64,000 nucleotides of DNA, taken from positions 1,222,955 through 1,286,954 of the forward strand of contig NZ_JBPPGG010000001.1 of assembly GCF_051304405.1 (NCBI RefSeq), given 5' to 3'. Positions within the stretch are counted from its first letter, which is position 1. The number at the start of each line of letters is the position of its first letter. Origin of the DNA: Pedomonas sp051304405. Its GTDB lineage: Bacteria > Pseudomonadota > Alphaproteobacteria > Sphingomonadales > Sphingomonadaceae. The translations under genes and the position numbers were made by a program. Below the pieces are notes generated by a model, which saw only the letters and a list, made by a program, of their open reading frames with translations, was not told the DNA's origin and did no database searches. Positions 33,812 to 42,169 of the stretch are shown here, in pieces.

Positions 33812-35368
33812 ATGGTGCACACAACCGACACAGCGCTCTCGACCGGCCCGCGTCCCGCCGGGCGGGACTCCTCCGGGCGGGATCGGCGGATGCCCGGATG
33901 GGCCCCCCGGGCGGCGTGCCTTCTCGCCGCCATGGTGCTGACGGGCCTGACCGTCGGCAATCTCATCGTGCCGGCGGCGGCGTGGATCGCCCCGGCGCTC
34001 ATGCTGCGCTTCGTGCGCCAGTCCTCCGTATGGGTCGGGCTGGGGCTCGGCGCGCTCGCCCAGGTGCTGGCCCATGAGGTCGCCTGGCATCCGGTGGTGC
34101 CGCTTGCGGGCTGGATGCTCTACGCCCTGCCCGCCGCCATCGGCCTTGTCTTTTTCGTGCCCTGCGCGGTGGACCGTCTGCTGGCGCCCCGGCTGCGGGG
34201 CATGGCCGCGACGCTCGTCTTCCCCTCGGCGCTGGTGGTGTCCGAATTCCTCTACACCCGGGCGGGGCTCGGCAGCTGGGGCGCGCTCGCCTACAGCCAG
34301 TATGGCGATCTGCCGCTGCTGCAGACCCTCTCCCTCGCCGGTCTGTCCGGCCTCACCTTCCTCATCGGCTGGTTCGCCGCGGCGGTGAACCACCTGTGGG
34401 AAGGCGGGCTGGCGTCGCCCGGGGCGCGGCGGCCCCTTGCCGCGTGCGGCGCGCTGATCGTGGCCGCGCTGCTGTTCGGCGGCCTGCGGCTGGCGATGAC
34501 GGCGGACCCGGTGCCGACGGTGCGGGTGGCGGGCCTCACCATCGACAACATCGACGTGTTCAGGGACAGCTGGGGCCCGCTCACCCGGGGCCAGCCGCTG
34601 ACGGCAGAGGCCGCCGCCGCCGCGCGCCCGCAAACCCTGGCGTTGCAGCAGGCGCTGCTGGAGCGCAGCCGGGCGGAGGCGCGCGCCGGGGCGAAGCTGG
34701 TGGTCTGGTCCGAGGCCAACGCCATGGTGTTCCGGGAGGACGAGGACGCCTTCCTCCAGGCGGGCCGGGCGCTGGCGCGGGAGGAGGGCATCTACCTGTT
34801 CATGGCCATGGCCACCCTGACGCCCGGCGCGCCGCTGGCCGAGAACAAGCTGGTGGTCATCGACCCCGAGGGGCAGGTGCGCGGCCAGTACCTCAAGAGC
34901 CATCCGACGCCCGCCGAGGCCTCCGTGCCGGGCACGGGGCGCGTGGGGCTGATCGATACCCCCTTCGGCCGCATCGCCTGGGCCATCTGCTACGACTTCG
35001 ACTTCCCGGCGCTCATCCGTCAGGCGGGCCGGGCGGGGGCCGACATCCTCATCGACCCCTCGTGGGACAACCGCGCCATCACGCCGATGCACACCCAGAT
35101 GGCCGCCTTTCGCGCCATCGAGAACGGCGCGTCGCTGTTCCGGCAGGTGAACGACGGCCTCAGCCTTGCCGTCGACGCGCAGGGGCGCACGCTGGGCCAG
35201 ATGGACCACGGCGCGACGACGGGGCCGGTCAAGACCCTCGTCGCCGATCTGCCGACGCGCGGCACCCGCACGCTTTACGGCCTCGTCGGCGACGTGCTGC
35301 CGGCCCTGTGCGGCCTTGGCCTCCTGGTGCTGACGGTTCGGGCACGGCGGGGGCCGCGTGCGGCCTGA
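33812..35368 (+). CDS. apolipoprotein N-acyltransferase-like membrane nitrilase
   Basis: A 518-residue protein with about six N-terminal membrane helices, a periplasmic carbon-nitrogen hydrolase domain (about 235-490) and a final helix (VLPALCGLGLLVLTV), the layout of Lnt. The catalytic triad is visible: Glu in VVWSEANAMVF, Lys in GQYLKSHPTPAE and Cys in IAWAICYDFDFP. Lnt puts the third acyl chain on lipoproteins; this divergent, LytTR-flanked copy may be a paralogue with another acyl donor or acceptor. ATG 33812 follows AGGGGAGA and matches family length; the frame upstream is antisense of the LytTR gene. Confidence 0.85.
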   Translation: MVHTTDTALSTGPRPAGRDSSGRDRRMPGWAPRAACLLAAMVLTGLTVGNLIVPAAAWIAPALMLRFVRQSSVWVGLGLGALAQVLAHEVAWHPVVPLAGWMLYALPAAIGLVFFVPCAVDRLLAPRLRGMAATLVFPSALVVSEFLYTRAGLGSWGALAYSQYGDLPLLQTLSLAGLSGLTFLIGWFAAAVNHLWEGGLASPGARRPLAACGALIVAALLFGGLRLAMTADPVPTVRVAGLTIDNIDVFRDSWGPLTRGQPLTAEAAAAARPQTLALQQALLERSRAEARAGAKLVVWSEANAMVFREDEDAFLQAGRALAREEGIYLFMAMATLTPGAPLAENKLVVIDPEGQVRGQYLKSHPTPAEASVPGTGRVGLIDTPFGRIAWAICYDFDFPALIRQAGRAGADILIDPSWDNRAITPMHTQMAAFRAIENGASLFRQVNDGLSLAVDAQGRTLGQMDHGATTGPVKTLVADLPTRGTRTLYGLVGDVLPALCGLGLLVLTVRARRGPRAA

Positions 35369-35399
35369 GGCCCGCATAATCCCGCAAGACGCGCGCGCC

Positions 35400-35433
35400 T
35401 GCCTCCGCTATAGGCAACAGCGGAGGTAGGCAA
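35400..35433 (+). promoter_or_regulatory. hairpin sequestering the ribosome site of the second EamA gene
   Basis: A perfect 8-bp stem CCTCCGCT (35402-35409) / AGCGGAGG (35419-35426), extendable to 10 bp with one G-T pair and a 9-base loop, holds the GGAGG ribosome site 7 bases before ATG 35434. Translation would require the stem to open, as in an RNA thermometer or a ligand-dependent switch. Confidence 0.5.
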
Positions 35434-36402
35434 ATGCGTGCGGAACGAAACCTGTTGCTGGGCACCCTGAGCGGCCTTGGGGCGGGCGCATTCTGGGGGC
35501 TGGTGTTCCTTGCCCCCAAAGTCGCGGGGGACTTCTCGCCCCTGCAGCTTTCGGCGGCGCGCTACCTTGCCTATGGCGTGCTGGCGGTCGCGCTGCTGCT
35601 GCCGCGCTGGGGCCGGGTCTCGGGCAGCGTCGGCCGGGCGGAGTGGATCGTGCTCGTCTGGCTCAGCCTTCTCGGCAACATCGTCTACTACCTGTTCCTC
35701 GCCGCCGCCGTGCAGATGGCGGGCGTCGCCGCCGCCTCGCTCATTCTCGGCTGCGTGCCGGTGGTGGTGACCGTGGTCGGCAGCCGGGAGACGGACGCGG
35801 TGCCGCTGCGCGCGCTCCTGCCCTCGCTGGCGCTGGCCGTGGCGGGCGTCGGGCTCATCGGCTGGGAGGCGCTGTCATCCCGGCCGCACGGCGCGGGCGG
35901 CAGCGTGTGGGTGCAGGTGGTCGGCATCGTCTGCGCCTTCGCGGCGCTTGCCTCCTGGTCCGCCTATGCAGTGTGGAACAGCCGCTGGCTGGCGCGCCTG
36001 TCCCATGTGTCCTCGCACGACTGGTCCCTGCTCACCGGCGTTGTCACCGGCGCGCTGGCGGTGGTGCTGGCCGTGCCCGCCTTCGCCTTCGGCACGGGCG
36101 GCCATGCCGGGGCGGACTGGGCCCGCTTCTGGGGCGTCAGTGGCGCGGTGGCGCTGGGCGCGTCGATTGTGGGCAATGGCCTGTGGAACCAGGCCAGCCG
36201 CCTGCTGCCCATGACCCTCATGGGCCAGATGATCATCTTCGAGACCCTGTTCGCCCTGGCCTACGGCTTCCTGTGGGAGGCGCGCTGGCCCACCCTGCTG
36301 GAACTGCTGGCCTGCGTGTGTCTGGTCTCGGCGGTGCTGTGGTGCGTCAATTCCCACAACGCCCGGGACCGCGCGGCGGCCAATCCCGGCGTGGCAGGGT
36401 GA
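35434..36402 (+). CDS. EamA/DMT family transporter
   Basis: A 322-residue inner-membrane permease with ten predicted helices in two EamA repeats: GLGAGAFWGLVFLAPKVAG opens the first, and VQVVGIVCAFAALASWSAYAVWNSRWL opens the second, with LPMTLMGQMIIFETLFALAYGFLW near the end. Relatives export amino acids, nucleosides or drugs. It is not a close copy of the transporter at 12840. A hairpin covers its ribosome site. The Kelch protein gene follows 84 bases later on the same strand. Confidence 0.88.
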   Translation: MRAERNLLLGTLSGLGAGAFWGLVFLAPKVAGDFSPLQLSAARYLAYGVLAVALLLPRWGRVSGSVGRAEWIVLVWLSLLGNIVYYLFLAAAVQMAGVAAASLILGCVPVVVTVVGSRETDAVPLRALLPSLALAVAGVGLIGWEALSSRPHGAGGSVWVQVVGIVCAFAALASWSAYAVWNSRWLARLSHVSSHDWSLLTGVVTGALAVVLAVPAFAFGTGGHAGADWARFWGVSGAVALGASIVGNGLWNQASRLLPMTLMGQMIIFETLFALAYGFLWEARWPTLLELLACVCLVSAVLWCVNSHNARDRAAANPGVAG

Positions 36403-36452
36403 GCGCTTGACCGAAGGTGCCCTCTTGAAGCGGCTGACTTTTGCGCCATCAT

Positions 36453-36486
36453 CCCCCGGACTCAGAAATCCTGAGGGGGGAGAGAC
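36453..36486 (+). promoter_or_regulatory. hairpin covering the ribosome site of the Kelch gene
   Basis: CTCAG / CTGAG (36461-36465, 36471-36475) is stacked on CCCCC / GGGGG (36453-36457, 36476-36480), with a 3-base bulge and an AAATC loop, and covers the GGGGGGAG ribosome site immediately before ATG 36487. It is the second such hairpin in two consecutive genes. Confidence 0.45.
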
Positions 36487-37527
36487 ATGCTGACACGCCG
36501 CACCGTGCTTGCCGCCGCGCTTGGCGCTTCCGCCGGACTTGCCCTGCGCGCTGCACATGCGGCGCCAGCGGGGAAAGGGCCAGCAGGGGCCGGGGCGCCC
36601 CGGGGCACCTGGACGCCCTGTGCGCCGATCCCGTGGGAGGTGCAGGAAGTTTACGCCACCGTGCGGGGCGGCCGCATCGTCATTGCGGGCGGGCTTGTGG
36701 GCCGGGGCCCGTCCCTGGAGGCCATCGACCGCATGGGGGAATACGACCCCGCCACCGACCGCTGGCGGGAAGGTCCGCGCCTGCCCGAGCGGCGGCATCA
36801 TCCGGCGCTGGCGAGCATCGGCGCACGGGTTTACGCCATCGGCGGGGCGCTCAGCGACGAGCGCGGCAACTGGCAGTCCCGGCCGGAGGTGTTCGTGGAG
36901 GAGGGCGGCGTGTGGTCTCGTGCCGCGTCGCTGCCCGAGCCGCAGATGGAGAGCGTGGCGCTGGTGCATGAGGGTCGCATTCACCTCATCAGCGGCCGCT
37001 CGCCCACGGTCGAGGGGGCGGTGCGCTGGGACCAGCAGCGGGACGTGGACACCCATCTGGTGTTCGATCCCGCCGCCAACCGCTGGTCGTCGGCCCGGCC
37101 CATTCCCGGCGTGCGCAACAGCGCGGCGGGCGCCGTCATCGACGGCGCGCTCTATGTGGTGGGCGGGCGCACCATGGAGGGCGGCAACATGGCCCGGCTC
37201 GACCGCTATGACCCCCGGGAGGACCGCTGGGACGCGCTGCGCCCCATGCCGCGCGCGGCGGGCGGCCTGGCGGCGGCGGTGGTGGACGGCAGCCTCATCG
37301 CCTTTGGCGGCGAGGTGCTGGGCATGAAGGGCGCGGCGGGCGTGATCGCCGACGTCTGGCGCTACGATGTCACCCGCGACGTGTGGGAGCCGCTGGCGCC
37401 CATGCGGACCCCCCGCCATGGTCTGGCGGGCGCGGTGGTGGGCAACCGCGTCTACGCCATCGGCGGGGGCTCGCACGTGGGCGGCGCCAACACCACCAAC
37501 GTTCTCGAAGCGCTCAGCCTGGGGTAA
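36487..37527 (+). CDS. exported Kelch-repeat protein
   Basis: A 346-residue beta-propeller of Kelch repeats; each unit shows a GG pair followed by a Tyr and a Trp (for example YAIGGALSDERGNW, LYVVGGRTMEGGNMARLDRYDPREDRW, RVYAIGGG). The N-terminus LTRRTVLAAALGASAGLAL is a signal with a twin-arginine-like RR, so folded export by Tat is likely. Bacterial Kelch propellers include sialate mutarotases and unassigned periplasmic binders; no catalytic residues are evident to me. It is convergent with the SDR gene. Confidence 0.85.
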   Translation: MLTRRTVLAAALGASAGLALRAAHAAPAGKGPAGAGAPRGTWTPCAPIPWEVQEVYATVRGGRIVIAGGLVGRGPSLEAIDRMGEYDPATDRWREGPRLPERRHHPALASIGARVYAIGGALSDERGNWQSRPEVFVEEGGVWSRAASLPEPQMESVALVHEGRIHLISGRSPTVEGAVRWDQQRDVDTHLVFDPAANRWSSARPIPGVRNSAAGAVIDGALYVVGGRTMEGGNMARLDRYDPREDRWDALRPMPRAAGGLAAAVVDGSLIAFGGEVLGMKGAAGVIADVWRYDVTRDVWEPLAPMRTPRHGLAGAVVGNRVYAIGGGSHVGGANTTNVLEALSLG

Positions 37528-37650
37528 GGCCCTGCAATCCGCCCGGACCCTGAAAACCGCCAAGCCCCTGGAAACGAAGGGCCTGATCGGGAAGGGGTGA
37601 GGGCACCGGCATCGGCACCGGCTGTCTTCGGCGGCTTACTCCGGCGGCGT

Positions 37651-38445
37651 TCAGCTCCACATGAAGCCGCCGTCGATCACGATCATGCCGCCCGTCATGT
37701 GCCGGGAGGCCGGGCTTGCGCAGAAGAGCACGGCATTGCCGATATCCTCCGGCGCGCCGGGCTGGCCCAGCGGCACGCGCGCCTTGACCATGGCGGCGAT
37801 CTTGGGGTCCGCATAGACCGGCGCGGTGTTGTCGGTGTGGATGGGGCCCGGCACCACGGCGTTGACGAGAATGCCGTGCGGCGCCAGTTCGACAGCCAGC
37901 GAGCGTGTCAGCGTCACCAGGCCTGCCTTGGACGCATTGTAGGCGGCAAGCTGGTAATCGGGCTTGAAGGCCGCGGTCGAGGCGATGTTGATGATGCGTC
38001 CGCCTTTTCCGGCCGCGATCATCTCCTTCACGCATTTCTGGGTGAGAAAGTAGCTGCCCCGCAGGTTCCGGTCGATCGTGCCTTCCCACATCTCCGGCGT
38101 GACATCGACAAACGGCGTGAAGGGATGCATGCCGCCCGCGTTGTTCACCAGAATGTCGATGCTGCCGAACGCCTGCCGGGCGCACGCCACCGTTTTGTCG
38201 AGGTCCTCCAGCGAGGTGACGTCGCAAGCGACGGCGACCGCCGCGCCCCCGGCGTCCACGATCTCCTGCGCCACCGCCTCGCACTTCGAGACGGTGCGCC
38301 CCGCGACGACGATGCGCGCACCGGCGTCCGCCAGACGGAGCGCGATACCCCGGCCCATGCCCTGGCCAGCGCCGGTGACGATCGCGGTCTTGCCGCTCAG
38401 GTCGAAGAGATCACGGAGTGCCGTGCGCGTGTCATTCCCGGCCAT
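37651..38445 (-). CDS. SDR family NAD(P)-dependent oxidoreductase
   Basis: A 264-residue classical short-chain dehydrogenase/reductase with the cofactor motif VTGAGQGMGRGIAL, NNAGG, catalytic Ser in NIASTAAF and YNASKAG (Tyr/Lys), and the terminal GGMIVIDGGFMWS. Catalytic residues are complete. Substrate unknown; the enzyme resembles 3-oxoacyl- or alcohol-type SDRs. It is probably monocistronic: upstream on the same strand come only a 250-base spacer and tRNA-Thr. Confidence 0.92.
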   Translation of the reverse strand: MAGNDTRTALRDLFDLSGKTAIVTGAGQGMGRGIALRLADAGARIVVAGRTVSKCEAVAQEIVDAGGAAVAVACDVTSLEDLDKTVACARQAFGSIDILVNNAGGMHPFTPFVDVTPEMWEGTIDRNLRGSYFLTQKCVKEMIAAGKGGRIINIASTAAFKPDYQLAAYNASKAGLVTLTRSLAVELAPHGILVNAVVPGPIHTDNTAPVYADPKIAAMVKARVPLGQPGAPEDIGNAVLFCASPASRHMTGGMIVIDGGFMWS

Positions 38446-38701
38446 GGATCAACCCACCCGTCCGCTGGCGGTCGCCATGCCGACCATGCCGCTGTGACTG
38501 TTCGTCATTCTTCCCTCCCTGGAGTGGCGCGCCCGGGCGCCTGGGTTTCCGGGGAAGACTGTACGCGGGCGGTTTGTCGGAGAGTCGCACGGGTCTTATC
38601 TGCTGCCGCAGCCGCCCCGGCAGATCCGGCTTTTCGGGGTCCGTGCTTTTTGGGGATCTGTGCTTTTTGGGGATCCGTGCTGCTGTGGTCGGAGGGGGAG
38701 A

Positions 38702-38777
38702 TGGTGCCGGATGTCGGACTCGAACCAACGACCTACCGCTTACAAGGCGGTTGCTCTACCAGCTGAGCTAATCCGGC
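38702..38777 (-). tRNA. tRNA-Thr (anticodon TGT)
   Basis: Read on the minus strand: acceptor GCCGGAT / ATCCGGC, D-arm TAGCTCAGCTGGTAGAGCA, anticodon arm CCGCC-TTGTAA-GCGG with anticodon TGT (codon ACA), T-arm GTTCGAGTC, discriminator A and an encoded CCA. Confidence 0.97.
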
Positions 38778-38944
38778 ATGATGGAACAGCTTGAGGATGT
38801 ATGTCTTGCCTCAAGGGAGGAATCAACGCCCCTCGGCAAAAATTCTCACCTGGCCGGTGAGATGCGCGCACGGGGCAGGGGGTCAGGCAGGGGGCTGGAC
38901 CGGCAGCCAGCGCGGCGCCCGGGGCGCGGGGCCGGGGCGCGCGC

Positions 38945-39838
38945 TCAGCCGTAGCTGCTCACCAGCCCGGCGCTGACCGGGTCGCCCACCCGGTCGATCA
39001 GCGCGCTGCGCAGCTTGTTCAGCGCCTGGGTTTCGATCTGGCGCACCCGCTCCTTGGAGATGCCCAGCCGCTCGCCCAGCGCTGCCAGCGTCACGCTGTC
39101 GTCGCCCAGGCGGCGCTCGCGGATGATGGTCATCTCCCGCTCGCTCAGAATCTTCATGGCGTCGCGCAGCAGGTCCATCTTCACCCGGCTGTCGTTGACC
39201 TCCTCCAGCGCCTCGTCCGGCTGGGGGGCCTCCGAGGCGAGAAAGTCCATCCACTCGCTCTCGCCGTCGTCGCCCACCATGGCGTTGAGCGAGCGGTCAT
39301 AGCCGGTGAGGCGCGCCTCCATCACCTCCACGTCCTTCAGCCGCACGCCCAGCTTCTCGGCCAGAAGCTGGCGGGAGGCGTAGGTCATGGGGCCGTCGTA
39401 GTCGCCCACGATCTGGGCGCGCAGGCGGCGCAGGTTGAAGAACAGGCTCTTGTGCGCGGCGGTGGTGCCGGTGCGCACGATGGACCAGTTGCGCAGGATG
39501 TAATCCTGCATGGACGAGCGGATCCACCACGAGGCGTAGGTGGAGAAGCGGATCTCCCGCTCCGGCTCGAACCGGCCGGCGGCCTCCATCAGCCCCACCG
39601 TGCCTTCCTGGATGAGATCGGCCATCGGCAGGCCATAGCTGCGGAAGCGGCTTGCCATCGAGATGACCAGCCTTAGATAGGATCGTGTCAGCGCTCTCAG
39701 GGCGTCCACATCGCGGTGTTCGCGCCAGCGGCGGGCCAGTTCCAGCTCATCCTCTTTTCCGAGCATGGGCGCGGCCATGGCCGCACGCAGCACCGCCTGA
39801 CTTTCCATCCCTGAGGGCTGTGAAGATTTTAGCGCCAT
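38945..39838 (-). CDS. rpoH: RNA polymerase sigma-32 (heat-shock) factor
   Basis: A 297-residue sigma factor of the RpoH type. Region 2 contains YLRLVISMASRFRSYGLPMADLIQEGTVGLMEAAGRFEP and FSTYASWWIRSSMQDYILRNWSIVR; the diagnostic RpoH box is KSLFFNLRRLR; region 4 ends with LGISKERVRQIETQALNKLR. It directs the heat-shock regulon. Start 39838 follows a GGGGGACTCC stretch; the frame continues upstream without support. It is probably one of several rpoH genes, as alphaproteobacteria often have more than one. Confidence 0.95.
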   Translation of the reverse strand: MALKSSQPSGMESQAVLRAAMAAPMLGKEDELELARRWREHRDVDALRALTRSYLRLVISMASRFRSYGLPMADLIQEGTVGLMEAAGRFEPEREIRFSTYASWWIRSSMQDYILRNWSIVRTGTTAAHKSLFFNLRRLRAQIVGDYDGPMTYASRQLLAEKLGVRLKDVEVMEARLTGYDRSLNAMVGDDGESEWMDFLASEAPQPDEALEEVNDSRVKMDLLRDAMKILSEREMTIIRERRLGDDSVTLAALGERLGISKERVRQIETQALNKLRSALIDRVGDPVSAGLVSSYG

Positions 39839-40167
39839 GGAGTCCCCCTGCGTCGGATCTTGAGCCCGGCAGTCTGGCCGACGGGCGGAACGCGAACGGG
39901 CAGGGCGGGACTGGCTGGTCCGGGGCCGGCGGCTGCCGGCGCCTGCGCTGACATGAACCTGCGCTGCCATGAAGCGGCCAGCGGACATGAAGCGGAAAGG
40001 CCAGAACACCCTTATCGATCTGCCGCGCGCCGCGTGGCTGCGTGCGACAGGCGACCCCGCAACGACCTGAAAAGCGTTGCGGACCCGTCACACCCGTAAC
40101 GTTCGAAACCGCCAAAGGTTGCGTCGTTTGAGTGCGGAAATGCGTGTTCCGGGCCGGAGCCGGCGCC
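39839..40167. other. rpoH upstream region
   Basis: This 329-base spacer between rpoH and bolA holds no supported gene. Near the rpoH start it has three imperfect copies of a CATGAASCKG-type element (about 39952-40000). I could not pick out a convincing promoter. Confidence 0.4.
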
Positions 40168-40437
40168 TTACCCCTCGGGGGCGGAGATCTTCAGGCTGAG
40201 GGCGTGGATGGGGTTGTTCATCAGGTCGGCGAGCGCGCCATAGACCAGCCGCTGCTGCTCCACCCGGCTGCGACCGCGGAAGGCCTCGGCGCAGATCTCC
40301 ACGGTGAAGTGGGTTTCCACCCCCTCCCGGTGCCCGGCGTGGCCGCGATGCTGTTCGCTGTCGTCGCGCACCACCAGGCGGGTGGGATGAAATGTCTCGC
40401 TCAAACGGCGGCTGACTTCCTTGGCAACAGGGCCCAT
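40168..40437 (-). CDS. bolA: BolA family protein
   Basis: An 89-residue BolA-like protein (class with the conserved His in GVETHFTVEICAEAF and RSRVEQQRLVYGAL...IHALSLKI). BolA proteins pair with monothiol glutaredoxins to bind an iron-sulfur cluster and act in iron sensing or cluster delivery. It is divergent from the J-domain gene by 73 bases; bolA next to a J-domain gene and cobST is a widespread alphaproteobacterial arrangement. Confidence 0.93.
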   Translation of the reverse strand: MGPVAKEVSRRLSETFHPTRLVVRDDSEQHRGHAGHREGVETHFTVEICAEAFRGRSRVEQQRLVYGALADLMNNPIHALSLKISAPEG

Positions 40438-40510
40438 ATTAGCTCCATCCGGCAGCCATGGCTGTTCCCTCCCCTTTACGAATCACAAGGCGTCGCAGCA
40501 AGGAGAACCC

Positions 40511-41113
40511 GTGTCCGAGTACCAGTCCCGCCCCAAAAGCCGGCTCAGCCGGTTTCACGGTCGCGTCGAGCACGCCGATGGCCGGCGGTGCGAGTCTCCC
40601 GGCTGCCCGGAGCCGGGCGAGTTCCGCGCGCCCCGCTCGCCCCGGCCGGAGCGGGACGGCTACCACTGGTTCTGTCTCGACCATGTCCGGGCCTTCAACG
40701 CCGGCTACGACTACTTCAAGCACCTCTCGGCGGAGGAGGTGGCGGCGGAGCGCGCGGGCCATCCGTCGTGGGAGCGCTCCAGCCGCCCTTTTGCCACCAA
40801 CGCCGGCGCGGGCGACCTGCACATCGACGACCCCCACGGCATCCTCAGCGCCCTGAAGGGATGGGGCCGCCGCTTCGGCGCGGGCGGCGCACGGCCGGAC
40901 GGAGTGCGCCTGTCGGCCAAGGACAGGCAGGCGTTAAAGGTTCTGGGCCTGGGCGACGACGCCACGCTGGAGACAATCAAGAAGCAATACAAACGCCTCG
41001 CGCGGCGTTACCATCCTGACACCAATGGCGGCGACCGCTCGCAAGAGCACCAGTTGCACAAGGTGATCGATGCCTATACGCATCTGAGCCAGTCACCTGC
41101 TTTTTCGTCCTGA
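40511..41113 (+). CDS. J-domain (DnaJ-like) protein
   Basis: A 200-residue co-chaperone-like protein. The N-terminal half (about 1-120) is specific to this family: CESPGCPEPGEFRAPRSP and YHWFCLDHVRAFNAGYDYF, with cysteines that could bind zinc. The C-terminal J-domain (about 135-195) has LSAKDRQALKVLGL, YKRLARRYHPDTNGGD with the HPD tripeptide, and a final helix. GTG 40511 is preferred because AGGAG stands directly before it. cobS follows in 30 bases. Confidence 0.92.
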   Translation: MSEYQSRPKSRLSRFHGRVEHADGRRCESPGCPEPGEFRAPRSPRPERDGYHWFCLDHVRAFNAGYDYFKHLSAEEVAAERAGHPSWERSSRPFATNAGAGDLHIDDPHGILSALKGWGRRFGAGGARPDGVRLSAKDRQALKVLGLGDDATLETIKKQYKRLARRYHPDTNGGDRSQEHQLHKVIDAYTHLSQSPAFSS

Positions 41114-41143
41114 CCCGCTAAGCTGTTTGCAAGGTTGCGATCT

Positions 41144-42163
41144 ATGACTGTTGACGCCCACGCCCACCGCCCGCGCACCGTCGCGCTCGAGGCCCCGGAT
41201 ATCACGGTGGATGCCCGACAGACCTTCGGCGTGGATATCGATATGAAGGTGCCCGCCTTTTCCGTGGCCGACGAGCATGTGCCCGAGCGGGACGACACCT
41301 ACGTCTTCGACCCCGACACCACCCTCGCCATCCTGGCGGGCTTCGCCTACAACCGGCGCGTCATGGTGCAGGGCTTCCACGGCACCGGCAAGTCGACCCA
41401 CATCGAGCAGGTGGCGGCGCGGCTGAACTGGCCGTGCATCCGCGTCAACCTCGACTCCCACATCAGCCGCATCGATCTGGTCGGCAAGGACGCCATCGTC
41501 CTGCGCGACGGCAAGCAGGTGACCGAGTTCCGAGAGGGCATCCTGCCGTGGGCGCTCCAGACCCCGACCGCGCTGGTGTTCGACGAATACGACGCCGGCC
41601 GGCCGGACGTTATGTTCGTGATCCAGCGGGTGCTGGAGGTGGAGGGGCGCCTGACGCTCCTCGACCAGAACCGGGTGATTCGCCCCAACCCGTGGTTCCG
41701 CATGTTCGCCACCGCCAACACGGTGGGCCTCGGCGACACCACCGGCCTCTACCATGGCACCCAGCAGATCAATCAGGGCCAGATGGACCGGTGGAACATC
41801 GTCACCACCCTCAACTACCTGCCGGCGGAGACCGAGGTCGGCATCGTGGTGGCCAAGTGCAAGTCCTACGACACCGAGGCGGGCCGCAAGACGGTGGCCA
41901 ACATGGTGCGGGTGGCGGAGATGACCCGTCAGGGCTTCATCGCCGGGGATATCTCCACCGTCATGAGCCCGCGCACGGTCATCACCTGGGCGCAGAACGC
42001 CGAGATCTTCAAGAGCGTCGGGTTCGCGTTCCGCCTGTCGTTCCTCAACAAGTGCGACGAGGCGGAGCGGGCGATCGTGGCGGAATACTATCAGCGCGCC
42101 TTTGGCGAGGAGCTGCCGGACTCCGTCGTGTCCCGGGCCCAGAAGGCGGCCGGCCGCAAGTAA
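41144..42163 (+). CDS. cobS: aerobic cobaltochelatase subunit CobS
   Basis: A 339-residue MoxR-like AAA+ ATPase that, with CobT and CobN, inserts cobalt into hydrogenobyrinate a,c-diamide in aerobic cobalamin synthesis. Walker A is GFHGTGKSTHIEQVAARL, Walker B ALVFDEYDAG, and sensor sequences lie around FRMFATANTVGLGD. The cobT start is 6 bases past its stop. No cobN lies in the window. Confidence 0.95.
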   Translation: MTVDAHAHRPRTVALEAPDITVDARQTFGVDIDMKVPAFSVADEHVPERDDTYVFDPDTTLAILAGFAYNRRVMVQGFHGTGKSTHIEQVAARLNWPCIRVNLDSHISRIDLVGKDAIVLRDGKQVTEFREGILPWALQTPTALVFDEYDAGRPDVMFVIQRVLEVEGRLTLLDQNRVIRPNPWFRMFATANTVGLGDTTGLYHGTQQINQGQMDRWNIVTTLNYLPAETEVGIVVAKCKSYDTEAGRKTVANMVRVAEMTRQGFIAGDISTVMSPRTVITWAQNAEIFKSVGFAFRLSFLNKCDEAERAIVAEYYQRAFGEELPDSVVSRAQKAAGRK

Positions 42164-42169
42164 CGCATC

